Origin: JARRLC01 sp037387425
Lineage (GTDB): Bacteria > Pseudomonadota > Alphaproteobacteria > Rhizobiales > Rhodomicrobiaceae
DNA: 13,781 bases
Direction: 5' to 3'
Assembly: GCA_037387425.1 (NCBI GenBank)
Contig: JARRLC010000070.1
Coordinates: 1-13,781, forward strand
Numbering within the stretch: position 1 is the first letter of the stretch; every line of letters starts with the position of its first letter. Both the position numbers and the translations under genes were made by a program. Below the pieces are notes generated by a model. That model did not search any database and was not told where the DNA came from. It was given only the letters and a program-made list of their open reading frames with translations. Shown here piece by piece: positions 9,901-13,781 of this stretch.

Positions 9901-11071
9901 CTATTCCAGCAACCGGTTCGAGATGCCCAACATTGGCCTTCAGGCTGCCTAATCCGCAGGACTGCGGCCCCACTTCGCAATCGAAATGCTTAGCAAGACG
10001 CATAAACGCCGTTTTCAACCCGTTGATTTCAATCGGATCTCCTTTTGGCGTACCCGTTCCATGCGCCTCGATATAGCTGATGCTATCGGGCGGGATCCCG
10101 GCGCGTTCATACGCTGTGGCGATGACATCCGCCTGGGCTTGCGGATTAGGATAGGTCACTGTGCGCGCCTGGCCACCGTGATTGACAGCGCTTCCGCGAA
10201 TGACGCCGTAAATCCGGTCACCATCCTCAATGGCATTATGCAAACGTTTCAGCATGACCAGAGCCGCCCCTTCGCCCCTGACATAACCTCTTGCACTGTC
10301 ATCGAAGGTGCGGCACAGCCCCTCTGGTGAAAGCATGCCCGTTTTCGAAAACGAAATGTAATAGGTGGGGCTGCAAAGCACACTGACGCCCCCCACTAAC
10401 GCTTGATCGCATTCCCCTCTGCGCAAAGAATGAACCGCCTCGTGCAAAGCCACGAGAGAACTCGAACAAGCCGTATCGATTGGAATACTAGGGCCATGCC
10501 AGTCAAAAAAATGGGAAATCCTGTTTGGAATCAGAGCCGTATAGGCCCCGGTGGACATGTGCCCTTCGATGACCTCCGCCTCTTCGCTCAGCCGTTCGCG
10601 GTAATCGAAGTTCATAACCCCGACGAAAGTGCCGGTACGGCTGCCGGCTAACGACTCCCGAGTATAGCCAGCGTCTTCAAGGCAGGACCAGGCAACTTCA
10701 AGAAGTATCCGCTGTTGCGGATCCATTAGTTTCGCTTCTTTCGGCGAAATACCAAAGAATATTGGATCAAATTTATCGACATCATCAATAAAACCGCCCC
10801 ATTTACTGACAGTTTTATTTGCCTCGCGCTTAACAGGGGAATAGTAGCGACTGACATCCCACCGTTCGCCCGGCACCTCACGAACGCTGGAGGTAAGTGT
10901 TCTGAGGTTCTGCCAGAATTCCTCGCAATCAGCAGCGTCTGGAAACCGTCCGGAAATGCCAATAACTGCGACGTCTTCACTGGGGGTAATGGATTCTAGC
11001 GCCCTCCCATGAAGGCAGTCGACATTGTCTTCTTCAGAATGAGTACGCGCAGATTTACTCATCGCTCCCAT
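3956..11071 (-). CDS. Trans-AT polyketide synthase, KS-KR-ACP-KS-KR
   Basis: Cytosolic megasynthase subunit of 2371 aa carrying one full module and most of a second. Domains by residue: KS1 33-465 (Cys202 in DTACSSS, His337, His383); linker with YPFARESYW near 627-634; KR1 665-1115 (TGGMGGLG at 894-901, Lys998, Ser1022, Tyr1035, Asn1039); ACP about 1155-1230 with Ser1189 in GFGFDSI; KS2 1273-1680 (Cys1426 in NTACSSG, His1561, His1601); linker with YPFSKGRHW; KR2 1895-2340 (GGAGDIG at 2114-2120, Lys2218, Ser2242, Tyr2255, but Cys2259 where Asn is usual). No AT follows either KS, which marks the trans-AT type. Module 1 should leave a beta-hydroxyl. Module 2 reduces and is then methylated by the cMT at the start of the next gene. 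KS1 lies only 32 residues from the N terminus and keeps its Cys, so it is an elongating KS fed by an ACP on another protein. A TAG codon lies three codons upstream of the first ATG, fixing the start at 11071 or at ATG 11062. Neither has a clear ribosome site. Confidence 0.95.
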   Translation of the reverse strand: MGAMSKSARTHSEEDNVDCLHGRALESITPSEDVAVIGISGRFPDAADCEEFWQNLRTLTSSVREVPGERWDVSRYYSPVKREANKTVSKWGGFIDDVDKFDPIFFGISPKEAKLMDPQQRILLEVAWSCLEDAGYTRESLAGSRTGTFVGVMNFDYRERLSEEAEVIEGHMSTGAYTALIPNRISHFFDWHGPSIPIDTACSSSLVALHEAVHSLRRGECDQALVGGVSVLCSPTYYISFSKTGMLSPEGLCRTFDDSARGYVRGEGAALVMLKRLHNAIEDGDRIYGVIRGSAVNHGGQARTVTYPNPQAQADVIATAYERAGIPPDSISYIEAHGTGTPKGDPIEINGLKTAFMRLAKHFDCEVGPQSCGLGSLKANVGHLEPVAGIAGIIKVLLAMKHRTLPGLAHFQRLNHRIDLTDSPFFIVDKTQDWLTRQDADGQMQPRRAGVSSFGFGGVNAHAVVEEWIGGGEAATSDDVPEGPATLIVLSAKNDDRLHASAQRLLDWLRRSHSQPARLPDIAYTLQVGRSAMEERLGIVARSLDELERKLGAFVSGAAEAGDIYRGVVSPEDQDTASVAPQVQAAELIADGHDSEVLQLWVKGGQVDWNALWGERKPKRISLPSYPFARESYWLPGNGEQKANGRLVEAHQCETSRVLSTSADVMYFEERWTEQPSGLAANRPIETLICFASRKETRQALNEFVQATDRQIRLVFVADAASEYAQTSGENVVSGDPQSFQKLFERLKAAYGKADAVLYWWPLEDQRYISDFSPPACIIQAIGKSRMATGALILAAQGDDGQERCYWEALIGLERSASMVLPDTAVAVIYEAAERPVQLGDLRRWAENTWAELQAEKIQSSLYRDSKRHVCRVEPVDISASPPVLRKGGIYLITGGMGGLGYLFAEHLVRNYAARIVLTGRSPLNEAKQKKLDALAAAGEVVYWQADVCDEADMQACLEALKARFGMLHGVIHAAGAESWQNLHDNDLTQFLNVLEPKIRGTLVLDEVLRSEPIDFLCCFSSSSAVIGDLGACSYAMGNRFQMAHARWRQERRFGGRTQAINWPLWSGGGMQIGDTQSTEFYLKSTGQRLLEADEGKRIFETLLGQPGPQYLVMCGEGARIQRLLKLSGGGGVTSSAEPIVAPHTENLSEQPLLARVEDDLLNMASQLLHVARERLALDRNLAGFGFDSINMAAFSVALSNRYSIEVMPSIFFSFPTLGRLAQHFTEQHREAVEACYREAATAAQEHPKYSAEVAHPASTQLTKPAKQTSADDSIVVIGMSGRFPGARSIAEMWNILAEGRNAITRAPADRDGGWTESEYRCGFVPGVSEFDPLFFEISPREADSMDPRQRLLLQETWKALEDAGYGAAQLSAGCTGIFTGIEDGDYQRLDDPESAITSNHNGILAGRLAYHLDVTGPVLSINTACSSGLVALHQACQSLRNDECDTAIVAAANLFLTPHLCRQMDEAGMLSPNATSYAFDERANGMVPGEAVAVLVLKRLSQAKASNDRIHAVIAGSGVNSDGRTNGITAPNGISQTRLIESVYRKAAIDPEQIDYVVAHGTGTKLGDPVEVNAIIEAFRSFTQRSGYCALTSPKNNLGHTLAASGLVSVISLIEAMRHETIPASLHWETPNPFIQFQASPFFVNVANRHWPRGHSRARMGAVSSFGMSGTNAHVVVQEYAGSDPEPTQAQASLPCHLFVLSAKTEKALRQKIADMIAFFEVSVDDSATLASISYTLLERRHHFNHRIAFIADSAEEAVGILREADRLAPPNYFSGKAPADFRPDPALQQEADTLAAQYLAANVQTTKFREGLCALASLYCQGYVFKLAALVEPTPSKVVSLPEYPFSKGRHWIRSAASRDGKGNAAEERVTESPEPSSPPRCAMNGHSGAETLLLSPIWEPVRDKHRGNSTVPDGRFVVVGQGIPALDGVDGRDVLRLQSDELAATETILRKFSAHGWIDHVIWHAPYQPQSAQADGNQVIQDQENGVLACFHLIKALLALGYGERELNWYVITERSQALSASDAINAAHSGLHGLIGSLAKEHPNWKIRLADVPSVDAVPMSDLLALPPDRRGHAQVYRYGEWYRRHLVSVHPVGEYQAPYRHGGVYIVLGGAGDIGAAWSKHMIARHGAKIIWVGRREKDAQIEAKLERLAQSGTAPLYFQADAGKLDELQALRSSVLDQYGAIHGVIHAAMVFGNHDLADMTESQFKAALYAKVNVSVRLAQVFGSDPLDFLLFFSSMISLIKNPKQAHYAAGCTFNDAFAHQLAQDMSCPVKVVNWGYWAAEKNAMMPEVRQLNELGVGLIEPGDGMRALDVLLGSSLPQLGVMQLTKSFEVEGMNPFETINLYPAPKASDGPDTPPHYGLLGGL

Positions 11072-11106
11072 CGCTATCTAATGCAACCACACAGCACACG
11101 TAGCCC

Positions 11107-11134
11107 ATTACTGAAACCTTAGATTTTCAGCAAT
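11107..11134. promoter_or_regulatory. Inverted repeat in the leader of the minus-strand PKS operon
   Basis: ATTACTGAAA (11107-11116) and TTTCAGCAAT (11125-11134) are inverted with one mismatch in ten and an 8-nt centre. The inner six pairs are perfect. A third related copy, TTCAGTAAT, lies at 11157-11165 and is the exact inverse of 11107-11115. The repeat begins about 36 bp upstream of the ATG at 11071, so it could be an operator or an RNA hairpin in the leader. No T-run follows it on the minus strand, so it is not an intrinsic terminator. Which regulator, if any, binds is unknown. Confidence 0.4.
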
Positions 11135-11157
11135 GATAATCAATTTTTTATGATAAT
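11133..11157 (+). repeat. Direct repeat ATGATAAT, 17-bp period
   Basis: ATGATAAT occurs at 11133-11140 and again at 11150-11157. The spacing is under two helical turns. It resembles half of a Fur box (GATAATGATAATCATTATC) but the opposite half is missing in both copies, so I do not call it a Fur site. Confidence 0.3.
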
Positions 11158-11208
11158 TCAGTAATACTTTTGTCCGCAAACGGGTATATGTAAACAAATA
11201 CCAAACAA

Positions 11209-11237
11209 ATTATAATGCAGAACAAATACACTTATAA
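11209..11237 (-). promoter_or_regulatory. Candidate sigma-70-type promoter for the minus-strand PKS operon
   Basis: On the minus strand a perfect TATAAT lies at 11214-11209. A weak -35 element, TTATAA (four of six to TTGACA), lies at 11237-11232, with a 17-nt spacer. This would give a leader of roughly 130 nt that includes the inverted repeat at 11107-11134. In DNA this AT-rich such matches arise by chance, so the call is tentative. Confidence 0.25.
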
Positions 11238-11709
11238 TAATATAACAATATAATACTTGTGAACAATGCATCATATATTCACCATAGAATATTTCTAGCG
11301 CATCATAAACACCTACATTAAAACTCATCCTAAAGTGACATCAACTTCACCTGGACAGCCCCTTGATATTGTGAAATATTCGCTACCAGAGCATCAGCAT
11401 ACGCACATTAGTACATCCCCATCCTTGATTCAAATCAAATTATTAAATTAAAGAATAACTAAAGTACTATTTTACCATATTCACAGCATACTTAATAATA
11501 AATGCAATATTATAAAATTCTGATTCAAATATATATCGCGTACATTCTTATTATGCGTATAAGTATAGTTTTATATGTTAATTTCATGATATATATGTAA
11601 TAAAATTGCATAATGCATACTTGTAATTATGTAAAATATAACATATGTGTATATAATAATTAGAATTTTCTAATATCAAATGCTGATTTATTGGAAATAT
11701 ATTATATTT

Positions 11710-11739
11710 TTTAGTTATTATATTGAAACAATAACTAAA
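11710..11739. promoter_or_regulatory. Perfect 10-bp inverted repeat, possible operator
   Basis: TTTAGTTATT (11710-11719) and AATAACTAAA (11730-11739) are perfect inverse copies separated by 10 nt. The centre-to-centre spacing is 20 bp, about two helical turns, as for a dimeric DNA-binding protein. Neither strand shows a T-run after the stem, so termination is unlikely. It lies about 300 bp upstream of the plus-strand gene. The AT-rich context lowers the weight of the match. Confidence 0.35.
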
Positions 11740-11853
11740 TATGTTGTAACGTGTTATGATGGGTCATGGAGATGTGTTGTTAAAATGTCTATAATGCGCG
11801 TGTGCACTACAAAAATACATTCGTGTGCATCAGCTGGAGATCCATATGATGGC

Positions 11854-11887
11854 ATGTGGTAACATTATACCATATCAACAATTGACT
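11854..11887. promoter_or_regulatory. Imperfect inverted repeat next to a possible -35 hexamer
   Basis: ATGTGGTA (11854-11861) and TACCATAT (11868-11875) are inverted with one mismatch and a 6-nt centre; the inner TGGTA/TACCA is exact. Seven bp further on the plus strand is TTGACT (11882-11887), a good -35 match. No convincing -10 lies 16-18 nt after it (the best, TACCTT, matches three of six), so the promoter of the plus-strand gene is not placed with certainty. Confidence 0.25.
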
Positions 11888-12015
11888 CTCCTTATGCGGA
11901 GTAAATACCTTTTACTACCTGATGGAGCGGCGAGCTATATACCTACGCACACCAAGAACAATTTTATAACAAATCTGTTTTTGCAAATAAAAATCTAGAG
12001 TTAAACTTGCCATGT

Positions 12016-12035
12016 GAAGGTGTTGCGTCATCATG
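12016..12035 (+). promoter_or_regulatory. Weak ribosome site and ATG start of the plus-strand PKS gene
   Basis: GAAGG (12016-12020) lies 12 nt before ATG at 12033, a little far for an efficient site. The frame is closed by TGA at 12015-12017, and no other start codon lies between, so 12033 is the only upstream start. Starting there keeps the whole N-terminal helical segment. Confidence 0.5.
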
Positions 12036-13781
12036 GACTTGATAACATACATATTAAATGAAGCAAAAAACAAGCGCATCGAAAAAATGGATGCGGCAAG
12101 ACTTATTCACCAATGCAAATCCTTCCCCCAGCCACATGATGCCCCCCATCTCCATCCGCTTCTCCACCGGAACACCTCGACGGTTTTTGAGCTTGGCTTC
12201 GGCACGACCCTGCGGGGGAATGAGTTTTTCCTCGCCGACCACGTGGTCCAGGGCAAGCGCGTCTGGCGTCGCCTACCTCGAAATGGCCCGCGAGGCTGCC
12301 TTGCGCATGGACGACGCAGCGGCGGAGGCCGGGGAAATCGGGGTGCGGCTGACGAACACCGTCTGGGTGCGTCCGGCGTTGGCGGAGGACGGCGTACCGC
12401 TGGAGCTGCGCATCGCTCTTATCCCTGACGATGACGGCGGCAGGCTGGCCTTCGAGATTTACAGCGGCGCGGACGAGAACAGGGTTCACAGCCAGGGCAG
12501 CGCCGAGCTGTTTCCGCTGCCGGAGACGGAGCATCTCGACCTGGAGCGCCTGCGCAGCCAGTGCGATCGCGGCGTTCTGACGGGTGCGGCGTGTTACGCC
12601 GAGTTCGCGGCGGCCGGGCTGAGTTACGGCCCGGCGCATCGGGTGATCGAGGCGGTGCATCTGGGCGAGGGGCAGGCGTTGGCGCGGCTGGCGCTGCCGG
12701 ATGCGCAGGAGGCGAGCCTGGCCGACTATGTGCTGCATCCCGGCCTCGCGGATGGGGCGCTCCAGGCGATTGCGGCCCTCAAGCCACGGAACGACGAGGC
12801 TGGCGGCGGCAAACCTTCGCTGCCATTCGCGGTCGATGAAGTGGAGATATTGAGGCCGTGCGCCGCTCGGATGTGGTCTGTGGCGCGGTTTACGTCTGGC
12901 AGTGGGGCCGGTGATGCGGTGCAGAAGTTCGACATCGATCTGTGCGCCAATGATGGCGCGGTCTGCGCGCGTTTGCGCGGTTTTAGCACGCGGACGCTGG
13001 ACGGCGCGCCTGATCACGCAACTGCTCCGGCAACGCTGCTGTTCGAACCGGCGTGGCGCTCTGAGCCGGTGGCGGCGGGGCAAGCGCCTGAATATGCTGA
13101 GCGTTTGACGCTCATCTGCGGTGTTACGGCGGATGCTGCGGAGTTGGCCGAGCGGCTGGGTTGGCGCTGCGAGACGCTTCCCGCTGACGATTATGCGGCG
13201 CAAGCAGAGCGTCTGCTGGCGGAGCTGCAAGCGTTGCAATCGGGCGGCGCGTCGTTGATCCAGGTCGTAACAACATCGTCTGGTCCGCAGCAGCTCTCGG
13301 CGGGGCTGACCGGGATGCTGAGGACGGCGCGGCTGGAGATCCCGAAGCTTACCGGGCAGATGATCTGCGTAGAGCCTGACGAGGATACGGCAAGTCTCGC
13401 AGCGAAGTTGGCGGAGAACGCACGTACCCCGCATGACGCAGAAATTCGCTACACGGATGGCGCCCGTGAAGTCGCGGGCTGGCGCGAACTTGCCGCCGCC
13501 CCCGAAGCCGCGCCTGCGCAGCCATGGCGCGCTGATGGCGTCTATATGATCACCGGCGGCCTCGGTGGCCTGGGGCTGATCTTTGCCCGTGAGATCGCCG
13601 AGCAAGCGCCGGGCGCGACGCTGGTGCTGACAGGCCGTCGCGAGTTGGACGACGCGGGGCGGCAGTCGCTACGCGAGTTGGAGGCGCTGGGCGCTCGCCC
13701 CGAATACCATTCCGTAGACGTTGCCGACCGTGCGACGGTTGAGCATTTTCTGCTGCAAATCCAAGAGGATCACGGCGGGCT
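12033..13781 (+). pseudogene. Trans-AT polyketide synthase starting with DH-KR, frameshifted (3' end off window)
   Basis: This PKS subunit is broken by a frame change near 12264. The first frame from ATG 12033 gives a basic, probably helical leader (residues 1-30, with LITYILNEAKNKR and KMDAARLIHQ). It then runs straight into a dehydratase: HPLLHRNTS, then active-site His70 in DHVVQGKRV. It next runs into meaningless sequence and stops at 12426-12428. A second frame, open from 12265 to the edge, continues the same DH with GVAYLEMAREAA, then TYR-Gly-Pro (12625-12633), then HPGLADGALQ with catalytic Asp (12751-12753) and Gln (12763-12765). A KR follows, with structural half near 13035-13500 and TGGLGGLG at 13552-13575. 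Nothing else is lost, so the break is recent or an assembly error. The short leader before an N-terminal DH resembles the docking segments known from trans-AT subunits that are split after a KS; that match is from memory of the family. The gene diverges from the other two PKS genes. Reinitiation at ATG 12283 would give a DH without its His. Confidence 0.8.
12258..12270 (+). other. Frameshift site, probable 5-bp deletion in the DH active-site motif
   Basis: The DH signature is HxxxGxxxxPG followed by AYLEM-like residues. In the second minus-strand gene it reads HVVAGEKTLPGAAYLEM. Here the first frame gives HVVQGKRV, ending with GTC at 12261-12263, and the second frame resumes with Gly (GGC, 12265-12267) and VAYLEM. 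One nucleotide (T12264) stands where six coding for Leu-Pro belong. Five missing bases, most simply CTGCC before that T, explain both the lost residues and the frame change. Confidence 0.75.

Larger units (their letters stand above)
11094..11829. repeat. Heptamer CGTGTGC, three copies near the two operons
   Basis: CGTGTGC appears on the plus strand at 11799-11805 and 11822-11828; both copies extend to CGTGTGCA and are 23 bp apart. It appears on the minus strand at 11100-11094, just upstream of the minus-strand PKS start. In DNA this AT-rich a GC-rich heptamer stands out, so a shared operator is possible. The element is short and chance is not excluded. Confidence 0.25.
11072..12032. other. 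AT-rich divergent intergenic region
   Basis: These 961 bp separate the start codons of two divergent PKS genes. I see no credible gene on either strand. The longest open frame (11680-11862, 60 codons) has no ribosome site and no recognisable protein features. Base composition changes sharply from the GC-rich coding DNA on both sides: by hand count 11461-11520 has 12 G/C in 60 and 11581-11640 has 10 in 60, though 11341-11400 is near 45%. Promoters of both operons must lie here. It contains the inverted and direct repeats listed separately. AT-rich promoter regions of this kind are typical targets of xenogeneic silencers such as H-NS in proteobacteria; that role here is inference. Confidence 0.85.

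Noticed and set aside
11041..11071. KSQ-type loading module at the start of the KS-KR-ACP-KS-KR protein
   Set aside because: The first KS keeps its active-site Cys202 in DTACSSS, so it is a condensing KS and not a decarboxylating loading domain.
11133..11157. Fur box
   Set aside because: Two ATGATAAT half-sites are present, but neither has the inverted second half within one nucleotide, as the 7-1-7 pattern requires.
11710..11739. Intrinsic terminator
   Set aside because: The stem has almost no G/C pairs and no T-run follows it on either strand. Both neighbouring genes start here, so no terminator is expected.
11680..11862. 60-codon plus-strand open frame in the AT-rich region
   Set aside because: No ribosome site, no family features, and an open frame of this size is expected by chance here.
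12258..12270. Programmed ribosomal frameshift in the plus-strand PKS
   Set aside because: No slippery run or stall signal is seen, and a +1 shift would still leave out the conserved Leu-Pro of the DH motif.
12103..13605. 500-codon minus-strand open frame opposite the plus-strand DH-KR gene
   Set aside because: It is very rich in Arg, Gln and Pro, has no domain I recognise, and lies opposite a clear DH and KR. It is the usual antisense shadow of GC-rich coding DNA.

Overview
The window holds part of a large modular polyketide synthase (PKS) locus of the trans-acyltransferase (trans-AT) type. Three PKS open frames are visible. Two are on the minus strand and probably form one operon. One is on the plus strand and diverges from them. 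Three ketosynthase (KS) domains can be read, each with its Cys-His-His catalytic set, and none is followed by an acyltransferase (AT) domain. Extender units must therefore be loaded by an AT encoded outside the window. Most lesser open frames, including a 500-codon one antisense to the plus-strand gene, are shadows of these three genes.

Minus strand, right to left. The first gene (11071 to 3956, 2371 aa) reads KS-KR-ACP-KS-KR. The second (3953 to 1, running off the left edge) reads cMT-ACP-KS-DH. The stop of the first and the GTG start of the second are 2 nt apart, and a strong ribosome binding site lies inside the end of the first gene. The second module (KS-KR | cMT-ACP) is therefore divided between two proteins that should be made together. 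By textbook assembly-line logic, the first module makes a beta-hydroxy unit, the second an alpha-methyl-beta-hydroxy unit, and the third begins with a dehydratase. This is inference from domain content.

Between the divergent genes lie about 960 bp (11072-12032) of very AT-rich DNA without a credible gene. For example, 11581-11640 has 10 G/C in 60 by hand count. It carries several inverted and direct repeats that could be operators, and it must hold the promoters of both operons.

Plus strand. From 12033 a protein begins with a short helical segment that looks like a docking motif and goes straight into a dehydratase (DH) and then a ketoreductase (KR), running off the right edge. The DH is broken. 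Inside its active-site motif the reading frame jumps, and the conserved Leu-Pro pair is missing exactly at the jump. This fits a 5-bp deletion. As written, the gene gives only a 131-residue product, so this arm of the locus looks inactivated unless the assembly is wrong.

Organism: bacterial. The codons are GC-rich (many CTG, GCG, CGC) next to a very AT-rich intergenic region, and two of the three genes lack a strong Shine-Dalgarno sequence. I lean weakly to a proteobacterium, but a Paenibacillus-like host cannot be excluded. No taxonomic marker is present.
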